Source of the DNA: Acidiflorens sp963847715
Lineage (GTDB): Bacteria > Acidobacteriota > Terriglobia > Terriglobales > Acidobacteriaceae
NCBI GenBank assembly: GCA_963847715.1
Contig: CAWKAZ010000003.1
Location: forward strand, 118,854-182,853
Direction: 5' to 3'
Length of the DNA: 64,000 bases
Positions within the stretch are counted from its first letter, which is position 1, and each line of letters starts with the position of its first letter. Shown here in pieces: positions 52,967-63,315 of the stretch. The notes under the pieces are model-generated. The model was given only the letters and a program-made list of their open reading frames with translations. It did no database searches and was not told the DNA's origin. Made by a program: the position numbers and the translations under genes.

Positions 52967-54217
52967 TTACTGGGCTCCCTTTTCGGAGTTGTATTGTTGA
53001 TCGGCCATAGCGCTCGCTTTGGGATCAACATGCTGGCCGGTGTGGTAGTTGCCAAGATTTCCGACAATGACCCGGTCGCCCTCGTTCAACCCCGACAATA
53101 TTTGAATTCGGTCGGATCCTTCGATTCCCGTGCGAATCTCGCGTTCTTCCACGTGATTCTGCGCGTTGACCAGCAGCACGGTCGTTTTGTCAGCGCTGCG
53201 ACTGATGGCCTGCAACGGCAGAGTGAGCGCGTTCGGGTCGTTTTGCACGCGCAACGAAACCTCAGCGTACATTCCGGGCGTCAACTTATAGTCCTGATTC
53301 GGTACATCCACTTCGACCTGCATGGTGCGAGTCGAGCGGTCGAGCGAGTCAGTGGAACGCTTCACCTCTCCGGTAAAGTGTTTGTCCGTGGCCTTGACGT
53401 GAATGTCGGCCGGCTCGCCATCATGCACGCTAGCGGCAAGAGACTCGGGCACTGGAATTCGCAAACGCAGCAAATTAACTTGCGACAATTTCACCACCGG
53501 CATCGAACTCACGTTCGATGTGCCTGCCTGAATCAGTGAACCGGTATCGGCATACCGCCAGGTCACGACACCGTCGAATGGAGCCGTAATGCGCGAATAC
53601 TCGGATAGCGCGGCATAGTGCTGCTGGTCGGCTTGCGAAACTTCCAATTGCTGGCGTGATGCAGACAAGGAGGACTTGGCAGCTTCCACCTGCGCTTCAG
53701 CCGATCGGTCTTTAGCCGTCGCATCGTCGAGTTCCTGCTCCGCGATTAGCCCGGGACGCGCCGCCGAGGCCTGCCGCAATCGAGTGGCAGCCGCATGCAG
53801 CGCTTCGTGATCCGCTTCCGCGCGAGTCACCTCATTCTTGGCGCGCGTGATTTCTTCTTCACTGTGGCGCACGCCCGCCGAGGCCGCCTGCAACTGCGCC
53901 GTCAACTCAGGAATCTCGAGAACCGCCAGCACCTGCCCTTTGTGGACGCGGTCGCCGATATCAACGCTGATGCTGCGAATGTATCCCGCAACCTTCGCGT
54001 GTAGTTCGACTTCCTGGTAGGGCGTAAACTCGCCCGCGATGGAGAGTGTGTTGGAAAGCGGCGTGCGCCGAACCTGCACCACAGCCGCGGGAGAGGGAGC
54101 ATCGGCTTTGACCGATGAACCGGATTCGCTTGAACCGCTGCATCCCGTGGCGATACAGATTGCCAGGCAAGCGCTTACCGCGCCTATCCCGCGCAAGAAT
54201 GTTGATCCCTTATGCAT
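52967..54217 (-). CDS. RND efflux periplasmic adaptor lipoprotein
   Basis: A 416-residue membrane-fusion protein. The lipobox AICIATGC near residue 24 predicts lipid anchoring; the ATG at 54217 was selected because it starts this signal, while upstream in-frame starts add 36 residues without a signal. A biotinyl-lipoyl-like half (LHAKVAGYIRSISVDIGDRV) is followed by a long helical hairpin (about residues 105-190) and barrel domains. It is the first gene of the operon with the AcrB-like pump and the TolC-like channel. Confidence 0.9.
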   Translation of the reverse strand: MHKGSTFLRGIGAVSACLAICIATGCSGSSESGSSVKADAPSPAAVVQVRRTPLSNTLSIAGEFTPYQEVELHAKVAGYIRSISVDIGDRVHKGQVLAVLEIPELTAQLQAASAGVRHSEEEITRAKNEVTRAEADHEALHAAATRLRQASAARPGLIAEQELDDATAKDRSAEAQVEAAKSSLSASRQQLEVSQADQQHYAALSEYSRITAPFDGVVTWRYADTGSLIQAGTSNVSSMPVVKLSQVNLLRLRIPVPESLAASVHDGEPADIHVKATDKHFTGEVKRSTDSLDRSTRTMQVEVDVPNQDYKLTPGMYAEVSLRVQNDPNALTLPLQAISRSADKTTVLLVNAQNHVEEREIRTGIEGSDRIQILSGLNEGDRVIVGNLGNYHTGQHVDPKASAMADQQYNSEKGAQ

Positions 54218-54384
54218 GCTGCATATCCACCCGTTCTTAACTACATAATGTGAATTGTGGGCTGGTTGCCAGTTGTCCGCAACCCGTTTTCGCGCACGCG
54301 ATACACAGTTTGATTCGCGTGCCAAAACGCCCTTGGTCTACAGAAGGCTCAGGTTGACAAGCACAGACTAGCTGCGGCGAAAGA

Positions 54385-54726
54385 TCAGCAGGAGGGTGGG
54401 GGCCGGTTGTAGAGCCAGCTTTCCGAAGACAGGTTCGTAGGAAGAAAGATTGCAGACACGACAGTCGCCGCAGCGCGTTGCGGCTCAAACAGTCTGAAAA
54501 AGGAGGTGGGTGCAACCCAGTGGATGCCGTCGCTCAAGAGATTTTGAGTCTTGGCATCCGGAGAATTGGATTTGACCGCCCGGATGCTCGGAGTTTCATT
54601 TCCGCTGCTCAGGGTGTAACGAGTCGCCAGGCTGGCCGTGAGACAAAGGATGGCGAGGACAATCAGTGCAGCGCGGCAGAAAGAGCCGCGAGACAGACTA
54701 GCGCGACGATTTAGTGACTTGGCCAT
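54385..54726 (-). CDS. Small exported or membrane-anchored protein, hypothetical
   Basis: A 113-residue protein with a basic N-terminus and one hydrophobic helix (AALIVLAILCLTASLA, residues 19-34), then a Ser/Pro-rich extracytoplasmic part with a single Cys at the end (RPPPSC). It lies 168 bases upstream of the RND adaptor on the same strand and has its own TATAAT element, so it could be the first gene of that transcript. No family recognised. Confidence 0.5.
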   Translation of the reverse strand: MAKSLNRRASLSRGSFCRAALIVLAILCLTASLATRYTLSSGNETPSIRAVKSNSPDAKTQNLLSDGIHWVAPTSFFRLFEPQRAAATVVSAIFLPTNLSSESWLYNRPPPSC

Positions 54727-54759
54727 CCAGATTTTCAGCTACCGGCGACAACAAGGCGG

Positions 54760-54765
54760 ATTATA
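54760..54765 (-). promoter_or_regulatory. -10 element upstream of the small exported protein and RND operon
   Basis: The reverse strand reads TATAAT here, 33 bases before the ATG at 54726. No convincing -35 sequence is seen at the proper distance (TGCCCG at 17 bases). Confidence 0.4.
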
Positions 54766-54884
54766 CATTGCGACCGCGGCACCGGGCACATCACGTCCGT
54801 AATGAGGCGTCCTCTTATTCGACGCTCTGCGCATCAACAGGGTTGCATATGGATATTGGCATTGGACTTAGCGAATGCGATCAG

Positions 54885-54897
54885 CTCAGGGCCTGAG
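54885..54897. repeat. Palindrome over the glpD stop codon
   Basis: CTCAGG-G-CCTGAG is a perfect 13-base palindrome that includes the glpD stop codon. No T-run follows on the reverse strand, so it is unlikely to terminate transcription by itself. Confidence 0.3.
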
Positions 54898-56474
54898 TGT
54901 GTAATTGGAAGCAACCTGAAGAAATGCAGCCAACTGCTTCGTGCGATAAGCGGCATCCCAACCCAATTCGGCAGCCATCAAGTCCGCCACCACGGGCGCC
55001 ATCTCGACAGCCGCCCGGGCGTTCAGGAATAACGCTCTTGTTCTCCTCGCCAGCACGTCTTCTACGGTGCGAGCCATTTCCTGTCGCGCCGCCCAAATGA
55101 CTTCCGCCTTCACATAAGGCAGTGCCGGATGTAGCATTTCCCCGAGCCTAGCGTCTGCCGCAATGAGCTTGCGAATCCCCGGCGCGTCCGAGCCATAGAC
55201 ACCAAGCCAGCCCGTTTCGTTAGCGACCTTGCCGTCCGCAACATTACCGGAACCGTGGATGCTCAACTGGCGCGTCGCGCACGGTCGATCCGGCAACTGC
55301 GCGAGCGTTGCCGCCTCGTCGACGCAGTCCTCCGCCATATGCCGGTAGGTTGTCCATTTTCCCCCACAGATCGTGACCAAACCCGAGTGATCAATGTGAA
55401 TCACGTGATCGCGCGACAGCGCGGCCGTGTTGGCCGCGTTGCCGGCCGCGCTCGTTGAGCGAACCAGCGGCCGGATACCGGCGAACACGCTCAAAACATC
55501 CTTGCGGGTCGGTGCTTTCGTCAGATATTCCCCGGCAGTCGCGAGTACGAAATCGATTTCCTGTTCTGTCGCGACCGGCTCCAGCGTCGCGGCAGCAATC
55601 GGAGTCTCGGTGGTTCCGACGAGCGTGTGCCCGTGCCATGGAATCGCGAAGAGCACGCGGCCATCGCTGGTATGCGGCACCATGATCGCGCTGTTCCCTT
55701 GCAGAAAACTCGCGTCAAACACCAGATGGATACCCTGGCTCGGAATGATGATCGATTCAGCGGTAGGCTCCGCTTTGAGCCGAACGAAATCCGTGAAGGC
55801 TCCGGTGGCGTTGATAACGACCTTCGCGGACGCCCGAAATTCCCTGCAGCTTTCGGCATCACGTGCATTGACACCATCGACAAATCCCTGCGCGTCCTTT
55901 GTCAGTCCTGTAACCTCGCCATAATTCAGCAACGTGGCGCCTTGCTCGAAAGCCGTCGTCACCATGTGGATGAGCAGCCGGGCATCGTCGAACTGTCCGT
56001 CGTAGTAAACCGCGCCCCCGCGCAATCCTTCGATCTTCAATGTCGGTAGATGCTGGAGAGTCTCTTCTTTGGAAAGAATCCGAGAGGCTCCAAACCCGTA
56101 CTTGCCGGCCAGCAATTGATACAGCTTCAGGCCGAGACCATAAAATGGCGCTTCCCACCAGTCGTAGTTCGGCACAATGAATGCCAAATCATGCACCAGG
56201 TGTGGAGCGTTTTGCAAAAGCAGTCCGCGCTCCTTCAGAGCGTCCATTACTAGCCCGATGTTGCCCTGCTCCAGATAGCGCACGCCGCCATGCGCGAGTT
56301 TTGTGCTGCGACTCGACGTGCCCTTGCCGAAGTCACTCTGCTCGAGCAACAGCACGTCATAACCACGCGACGCCGCATCGATGGCAACGCCTACTCCGGT
56401 GGCTCCGCCGCCGATCACAATCATGTCCCAGGCTTTGGGATGCGCTTCGATGCGGCTCCACATGTCGGCCCGAT

Positions 56475-56478
<4 letters not shown>
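54886..56478 (-). CDS. glpD: Aerobic glycerol-3-phosphate dehydrogenase
   Basis: A 530-residue FAD enzyme that oxidises sn-glycerol 3-phosphate to dihydroxyacetone phosphate and reduces quinone at the membrane. The FAD site MIVIGGGATGVGVAIDAASR is at residues 19-38, and KGTSSRSTKLAHGGVRYLEQ follows at about 51-70. The C-terminal domain typical of GlpD is present. The ATG at 56478 overlaps the glpK stop codon (ATGA), so the two are coupled; an upstream in-frame start would lie inside glpK. Confidence 0.95.
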
Positions 56479-57992
<1,514 letters not shown>

Positions 57993-58342
57993 CGTTCGGT
58001 TGTCTCCCCCCTAGGCCCCGCCGCTTCAACTGCTTGATCGCTCAGGACTGGATTCTAGCCTCCCCGCACTGCCCTGCGCAGACAATGTGACAGACGCCCA
58101 AGGCACCAAATGGTAGAAGTACCTGTCTGCGGTACAAACTAGAAAGACAGCCAAATCGATGAGTAACAAAGGAGTTATCGCCTGTCGACGGTGGCGGCTA
58201 AGTTCTCGGTAACACACGGCGAATTACTTTTCGACCGAAAATAGCACAAAAGTGGGCTGTGTCCCGAAACGGTAAAGTGGCATCTTACCCTATAGAGACG
58301 TGGGGTTTGCGGCTCCCGGCAGACCAGGAACGTGGGGTTCCG
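57993..58342. other. Divergent intergenic region between glpK and patatin genes
   Basis: About 350 bases without a gene. The palindrome TTTTCG-AC-CGAAAA (58228-58241) is the only strong symmetric site and could bind a regulator of the glycerol operon or of the patatin gene. CTATAGAG at 58291-58298 is a possible -10 region for the latter. An in-frame GTG at 58259 could lengthen the patatin protein by 28 residues. Confidence 0.35.
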
Positions 58343-59263
58343 ATGAAGAGTCTAGGTAGAGTAATCCGGTCTGTTCAAGCCTTCGGCCGCGAATTATCCC
58401 GCAAAGCGCAGCCGTTCGATGGGCGGCGTGCGCCCGCGATTGGCATCGCGTTGGGCGGAGGTTTCGCCCGCGGCATCGCGCACATCGGAGTTCTCAAGGT
58501 CCTCGAAGAAGAAGGTATTCCGGTCCGCATGGTTGCCGGAACCAGTGTGGGCGCAATCATGGGCGCAGCCTACTGCAGCGGACTCACAATCGCCGAACTG
58601 GAAGAACTCGCCAACAAAGTACGCTTCACCACCTTCGCGCGCTGGACTCTCTCACGCTACGGCTTTGCTTCGAACGACCGTATGGCCTCGTTTCTTGAGC
58701 GCACCTTGAAGGTGAAGAACTTTGAGGAGTTGCGTATTCCGCTGGGCGTCACGGCCACAGACTTCAATACCGGCAAGGGAGCAGTCTTTACCTCCGGCCC
58801 GATCATCGACCCAGTGCGAGCGAGTTGCGCTTATCCGGGAATGTTCTTGCCGGTGGAGATCAACGGCAGCTGGTTGGTGGATGGAATGCTTTCCTATCCC
58901 GTGCCGACAGTTCCGTTGCGCGAAATGGGAGCGGAGCGCGTTCTTGGTGTGCACCTGAAAGGGCAATGGTCGAAGACCAAAGCACCGCGCCATTACTTCG
59001 ATGTCATCGGACAATCGTTCGCCATCGCTCAAGACATGATGAGTTCGGTATGGAGAAGCGCGGCCGATATCATCATCGAGCCCGATGTGGCAGGTTTTGA
59101 TTATGACGATTTCAAGCGCGCCGGCGACCTGATCAAGGTAGGCGAACTCGCAATGCGCCAGGCCCTACCAGAAGTACGTAAATGGCTGGAAGTCCCCGCG
59201 GAAGTCGCTCCGATGCAAGCGCCTGCTTTGATTGCTGGACCACTGCCGGTCTCGGCGGACTAA
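58343..59263 (+). CDS. Patatin-like phospholipase
   Basis: A 306-residue acyl hydrolase of the patatin/RssA type. The oxyanion loop GGGFARGIAHIGVL is at residues 38-51, the catalytic Ser68 lies in GTSVG, and the partner Asp is in LVDGML near residue 179, so the Ser-Asp dyad is complete. There is no signal peptide. Such proteins cleave membrane phospholipids or lipid esters in bacteria. The start is uncertain: ATG at 58343 begins at the folded core, while a GTG at 58259 would add a short polar extension. Confidence 0.9.
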   Translation: MKSLGRVIRSVQAFGRELSRKAQPFDGRRAPAIGIALGGGFARGIAHIGVLKVLEEEGIPVRMVAGTSVGAIMGAAYCSGLTIAELEELANKVRFTTFARWTLSRYGFASNDRMASFLERTLKVKNFEELRIPLGVTATDFNTGKGAVFTSGPIIDPVRASCAYPGMFLPVEINGSWLVDGMLSYPVPTVPLREMGAERVLGVHLKGQWSKTKAPRHYFDVIGQSFAIAQDMMSSVWRSAADIIIEPDVAGFDYDDFKRAGDLIKVGELAMRQALPEVRKWLEVPAEVAPMQAPALIAGPLPVSAD

Positions 59264-59661
59264 GCGGAGATGCCGGAGCGAGCAATCCCTCGTCAGTAGA
59301 GTTTCGCCTCACCCGATCCCTGACTGCATTGACAAGCGCCAGACCAGTTTTCTTTATTTCCGGAGGGCAAGTGGTCCCTTCCCCTAGGCCCACCCGCCTC
59401 CGGTCGAGCTGAAATGCAAATCCCAAAACGCTAAGTGTTCCGTTTCAACATCCCACACTCAGAACGCCCAGCTTTGAGCTGCCTTCCTAATTGCATATGC
59501 GAGAAAAGGAGTAGAACTGGCTCACAATTGCAGAAGATTTTTTATTTTCTTCGGATCGCTAAGCATAAACGGCGTGTTTTCAGTGTCTTGACATCGAGCG
59601 CCCAAAACGCTAAGCTACCGCCCACACAGCGCATCCCGAGCGCTGAGGTGGTTCCCACGCA
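59264..59661. other. Intergenic region before the ECF sigma gene, 398 bases
   Basis: No gene is seen. CCCAAAACGCTAAG occurs twice, at 59422-59435 and 59601-59614, spaced 179 bases apart; the second copy overlaps the promoter of the sigma-factor gene. T-rich sequence at 59538-59549 separates the two. Confidence 0.4.
59588..59616 (+). promoter_or_regulatory. Promoter of the ECF sigma/kinase pair
   Basis: TTGACA (59588-59593) is followed after exactly 17 bases by TAAGCT (59611-59616), which keeps the first two and last bases of the -10 consensus. Transcription would start near 59624, leaving about 38 bases before the TTG start, with GAGGTG in between as ribosome site. Confidence 0.5.
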
Positions 59662-60240
59662 TTGGCCCAAGAATCCTCCAGTTCAATCACGGCATTATTG
59701 GTGCGCTGGCGCTCGGGAGATCAACAAGCCCTCGACGCTCTGATGCCGCTCGTCTACGACGAACTGCGACGAGTGGCTCAACATTACCTGCGGCGCGAGC
59801 GGAGCGACCATACGCTGCAGAGCACCGCGTTGGTGCACGAAGCATATTTGCGATTGGCCGGACAAAGCCACCCGCAGTGGCAGAACCGCGCTCATTTTTT
59901 TGGAATTGCGGCGCACCTCATGCGGCAGATTCTGGTGGAGCACGCACGCGGCCGTGGCGCGGCCAAGCGCGGCGGCAATGCCCTCCGGCTGGAACTGACT
60001 GAATCTCTAGCAACGGCTCGACAGACCGATGTCGACGTGATCGCCTTGGACAGCGCCCTGCAACAACTTTCAGAACTCGACGCGCAGCAGGGACGCATCG
60101 TCGAGCTGCGTTTCTTTGCGGGGCTCAGTATCGAGGACACCTCCGAAGTGCTGGGAGTCTCTCCAGCGACCGTGAAAAGAGATTGGGTCACAGCTCGAGC
60201 CTGGCTCTTCCGCGCGATGAAAGGTGAGGCGCCCGCATGA
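59662..60240 (+). CDS. ECF-type RNA polymerase sigma factor
   Basis: A 192-residue sigma factor with region 2 at about residues 20-95 (ALVHEAYLRLAGQ is the -10-binding part) and region 4 at about 130-185 (FFAGLSIEDTSEVLGVSPAT is the helix-turn-helix). It starts at TTG 59662, the only start after an in-frame TGA 16 bases up, with GAGGTG in front. It overlaps the kinase gene by four bases (ATGA). Sigma factors of this group are commonly paired with Ser/Thr kinases rather than anti-sigma factors, so phosphorylation may activate it. Confidence 0.93.
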   Translation: MAQESSSSITALLVRWRSGDQQALDALMPLVYDELRRVAQHYLRRERSDHTLQSTALVHEAYLRLAGQSHPQWQNRAHFFGIAAHLMRQILVEHARGRGAAKRGGNALRLELTESLATARQTDVDVIALDSALQQLSELDAQQGRIVELRFFAGLSIEDTSEVLGVSPATVKRDWVTARAWLFRAMKGEAPA

Positions 60241-62837
60241 ACCCAGAGCGCTGGCAGCGTGTGAAGCAAATACTCGATGAGGCAATTCTCGTCAGTGCGC
60301 CAGAGCGCTCCGCTTATTTGGATTCAGCCTGTAACGATGATCAAGAATTCCGGCAAGAAGTGGAATCTCTGCTCGAAGCTCACGATCAGGCCGGAACCGG
60401 TTTTTTGAAGGACCCGGCTGTCAATCTGAAGTCCCTTCCCGCTTCTCTCACTTCCCGAGCTGGTCTCCGGCTGGGCGTGTACCAGATGCTCGAAGAGATC
60501 GGGCGCGGTGGCATGGGCGAAGTCTATCGCGCCGTTCGGGCCGACGGCCAATACACCAAGGAAGTGGCGGTCAAACTAGTCCGCGGTGGATTCGACAGCG
60601 CCTCCGTCTTAGAGCGCTTCCGCAATGAACGCCAAATTCTCGCATCGCTCGATCATCCCAACATTGGCCGCCTGCTGGATGGAGGCACGACCGAGGACGG
60701 CGTGCCCTATCTCGTCATGGAATTGATCGAAGGCAAGCCCATCGACCAATACTGCGACGAACATCGACTTTCCATCACGAAACGTTTGCACCTGTTCCAG
60801 CAGGTATGTGGAGCAGTCCACTACGCTCACCAACGCCTAGTGGTTCATCGCGACATCAAGCCGAGCAACATCATGGTGACGAAGGACGGTGTGCCCAAAC
60901 TGCTCGACTTTGGCATCGCAAAAATCGTGACCCCAATCCACGACGCGCAAACAACTCTGACGCAGGCGATGACCCCGGAATATGCCAGCCCGGAACAAAT
61001 TCGCGGCGAGCCGATTACGACAGCGACGGACGTCTATTCGCTAGGAGTCGTGCTGTATCGATTGCTGACCGGCCGATCCCCTTACCTGACGGAACCGCGC
61101 AGCCAGCACGAACTGGCGCGCGCGGTCTGCGAAACAGAAGCGGGACGGCCGAGCACTGCAGTGCTGAAACACGAGACGCCTGCAAACGAGCGGACACGCG
61201 ACTTGGAGCAAATCAGCAGCGCGCGCGCCGACTCTCCGGCGCGACTGCAGCGACGCTTGGCGGGGGATCTGGACGACATTCTGCTGATGGCACTGCGCAA
61301 AGAACCAACGCGGCGTTACGGATCAGTAGAACAGTTTGCCGAGGATATCCGCCGGCACCTCGCGGGCCGTCCGGTCGCGGCGAGCAAAGGTTCGTGGAGC
61401 TACCGGGCGGAGAAATTCATTCAGCGACACAAAGTGAGCCTGACAGCAGCGGCCGTGGTGATTTTGGCCGTCGCAGGTGGCATCGGCGCCACCATTCGTG
61501 AGGCGCGTATCGCCGAGGCCAATGCGGGCCGCGCCGAGCGCCGTTTCAATGATGTTCGGAAACTGGCCAACGCGCTCATGTTTGAGATCGACGACTCCAT
61601 CAAGGACTTACCCGGCGCGACGCCAGCCCGAAAGCTGCTCGTCACGCGCGCATTAGAGTACCTCGACAGCTTAAGCCGCGAAGCGAAGGGAGACTCTTCT
61701 TTAGAAAAGGAATTAGCTCGAGCCTACGATCGAGTAGGCGACGTGCTGGGCAGTCCGTACCATCCCAACCTGGGCGACTTGCCTGGAGCACTCGAAAGCT
61801 ACGAGAAAGCATTGGCCATTCGCGAACGCCTGGCAGCCGCGCAGCCACCAGACACCGAATTCCGCGGAGAATTGGTGGGGAGCTATATCCGCGTGGCCAA
61901 TGTCCTCGAAAACAGCGGAGACCTGTCGAGCGCGCTAGATTCCCTGCAGAAAGCGCTGCCCATCGCCAAGACGATCCCTTTAAATGCGACCAGCCCCGCG
62001 CAAGCTGACTTAGTGGCGGGAACCTGGTACTACATTGCAGAACTTCACGTCAAAACAGGGGACACCGACCGTGCATTTAGCGCTTATCAGCAAGCCAAGT
62101 CCATTCGGAGCGCAGCGCTGGAAACCAATCCCAAACACACATTGTTACGCACCCACCTGGCGGCGGACTATATCGGTCTAGCCAAACTGATGCAACGCAA
62201 GGGAGACATTGAACAAGCATCCGAGATGCAGGACAAAGCGATTGAGATTCTCACGACCGTTTCGAACGACAATCCCAACAATGCCACTCTTCGCGAATTT
62301 CTGGCCGAGGCGTTCAATCTTTCTTCCTCCTTGCAACTGGAAAAAGGTGCCCCCGATACCGCACTCCGCTCAGCTCGACGAGCGCATGAGATATTCACAG
62401 CTCTGGTCGAGGCGGACCCGAAAAACACTCTGGCAAAAGCGAACTTCGGTTTCAGTAGCCTCGATATAGCATCGGCTTTGATTCCTCTGGGACGACCGGC
62501 CGAGGCCATGCCGGTCTTTCAAGAAGCAGTTCTCAACTTCCAGGACATGTCTCCCTCGACTACCCACAATCGCTATGTCCGTACCGGCCTTGCCATGGCG
62601 TATTCCGGTCTGGGGGATGCGCAGGCCGCTCTGGCCAAGCAACATCATTCCGCCGACGCGAGCCGGCAGTACTGGCGCGTTGCCCACTCCTGGTACAACA
62701 AGAGCCTGAGCGTTTGGAGCGAAAAGCAAACACGAGGCGAACTCGAAGATGAAGAACGGTCAGAGCCGCAGGCGGTTCAGGCCGCACTGGCCCGATGCGA
62801 AGCCAATCTCGCTGATGCCACTCCAACCAAGAGATGA
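60237..62837 (+). CDS. Membrane Ser/Thr protein kinase with TPR sensor region
   Basis: An 866-residue kinase. After an N-terminal 75-residue helical domain, the kinase domain shows the Gly loop EIGRGGMGEVY (residues 87-97), Lys113 in VAVKLV, HRDIKPSN (204-211), DFG (224-226) and YASPEQ. A single membrane helix (about 403-420) leads to an extracytoplasmic region of roughly 440 residues with tetratricopeptide repeats. The start overlaps the ECF sigma stop codon. The arrangement suggests that TPR sensing controls phosphorylation of the sigma factor, but the signal and targets are unknown. Compared with the broken kinase at 38246-41043, all kinase motifs are intact. Confidence 0.93.
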   Translation: MNPERWQRVKQILDEAILVSAPERSAYLDSACNDDQEFRQEVESLLEAHDQAGTGFLKDPAVNLKSLPASLTSRAGLRLGVYQMLEEIGRGGMGEVYRAVRADGQYTKEVAVKLVRGGFDSASVLERFRNERQILASLDHPNIGRLLDGGTTEDGVPYLVMELIEGKPIDQYCDEHRLSITKRLHLFQQVCGAVHYAHQRLVVHRDIKPSNIMVTKDGVPKLLDFGIAKIVTPIHDAQTTLTQAMTPEYASPEQIRGEPITTATDVYSLGVVLYRLLTGRSPYLTEPRSQHELARAVCETEAGRPSTAVLKHETPANERTRDLEQISSARADSPARLQRRLAGDLDDILLMALRKEPTRRYGSVEQFAEDIRRHLAGRPVAASKGSWSYRAEKFIQRHKVSLTAAAVVILAVAGGIGATIREARIAEANAGRAERRFNDVRKLANALMFEIDDSIKDLPGATPARKLLVTRALEYLDSLSREAKGDSSLEKELARAYDRVGDVLGSPYHPNLGDLPGALESYEKALAIRERLAAAQPPDTEFRGELVGSYIRVANVLENSGDLSSALDSLQKALPIAKTIPLNATSPAQADLVAGTWYYIAELHVKTGDTDRAFSAYQQAKSIRSAALETNPKHTLLRTHLAADYIGLAKLMQRKGDIEQASEMQDKAIEILTTVSNDNPNNATLREFLAEAFNLSSSLQLEKGAPDTALRSARRAHEIFTALVEADPKNTLAKANFGFSSLDIASALIPLGRPAEAMPVFQEAVLNFQDMSPSTTHNRYVRTGLAMAYSGLGDAQAALAKQHHSADASRQYWRVAHSWYNKSLSVWSEKQTRGELEDEERSEPQAVQAALARCEANLADATPTKR

Positions 62838-63315
62838 TGGCCAGCTCGCGCACCGAGGACTTCAAGATTGGCGGAATTGATGGGTGATTTGAGAAAACTG
62901 GCGGAGGAGGAGGGATTCTATTACTACCCGCGCCCGCAAGTGCCGATAAACACTACACTTTCGCGATAATATCCTGTATTTGAGGGAGTTACAAGCGAAA
63001 CCGATCTTAGGCTGCGGTTTCTACAGTTCCCCTAATTCGCTACATTTCCTGTGAAAGTGGTATCACCGGTATCACCTTTCTCGACAACAATGCAATCCCT
63101 GCTTCAACGAGTGGCGGAACTCTATTCCCGGACTGCCTTCGAAGATGCACTCCCCTAATCCTTCATGCCGAGGTTTGATCTTACAGGCGCAAGAAAAGTA
63201 GGGTCAAAGCGATCGGGGGGTGGAAGGAGAGGACGGCAAAACTGCCACACCTGGGTTTAGGGAGCCGGGGCGCGTCGCTAGAGAGAGGAATGGGGAAGGT
63301 GGGGGTGTCGAGTGA
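62838..63315. other. Long intergenic stretch before the right-end relic
   Basis: About 480 bases with no supported gene. A tandem duplication of GGTATCACC lies at 63059-63076, and a G-rich segment with many GGGG runs spans 63211-63308. Somewhere here the coding style changes from the acidobacterial kinase to the foreign-looking relic, so this is the likely junction region. Confidence 0.5.

Noticed and set aside
63059..63076. Tandem GGTATCACC as an attachment-site duplication
   Set aside because: Adjacent nine-base copies without an element between or an integrase gene nearby do not support an insertion.
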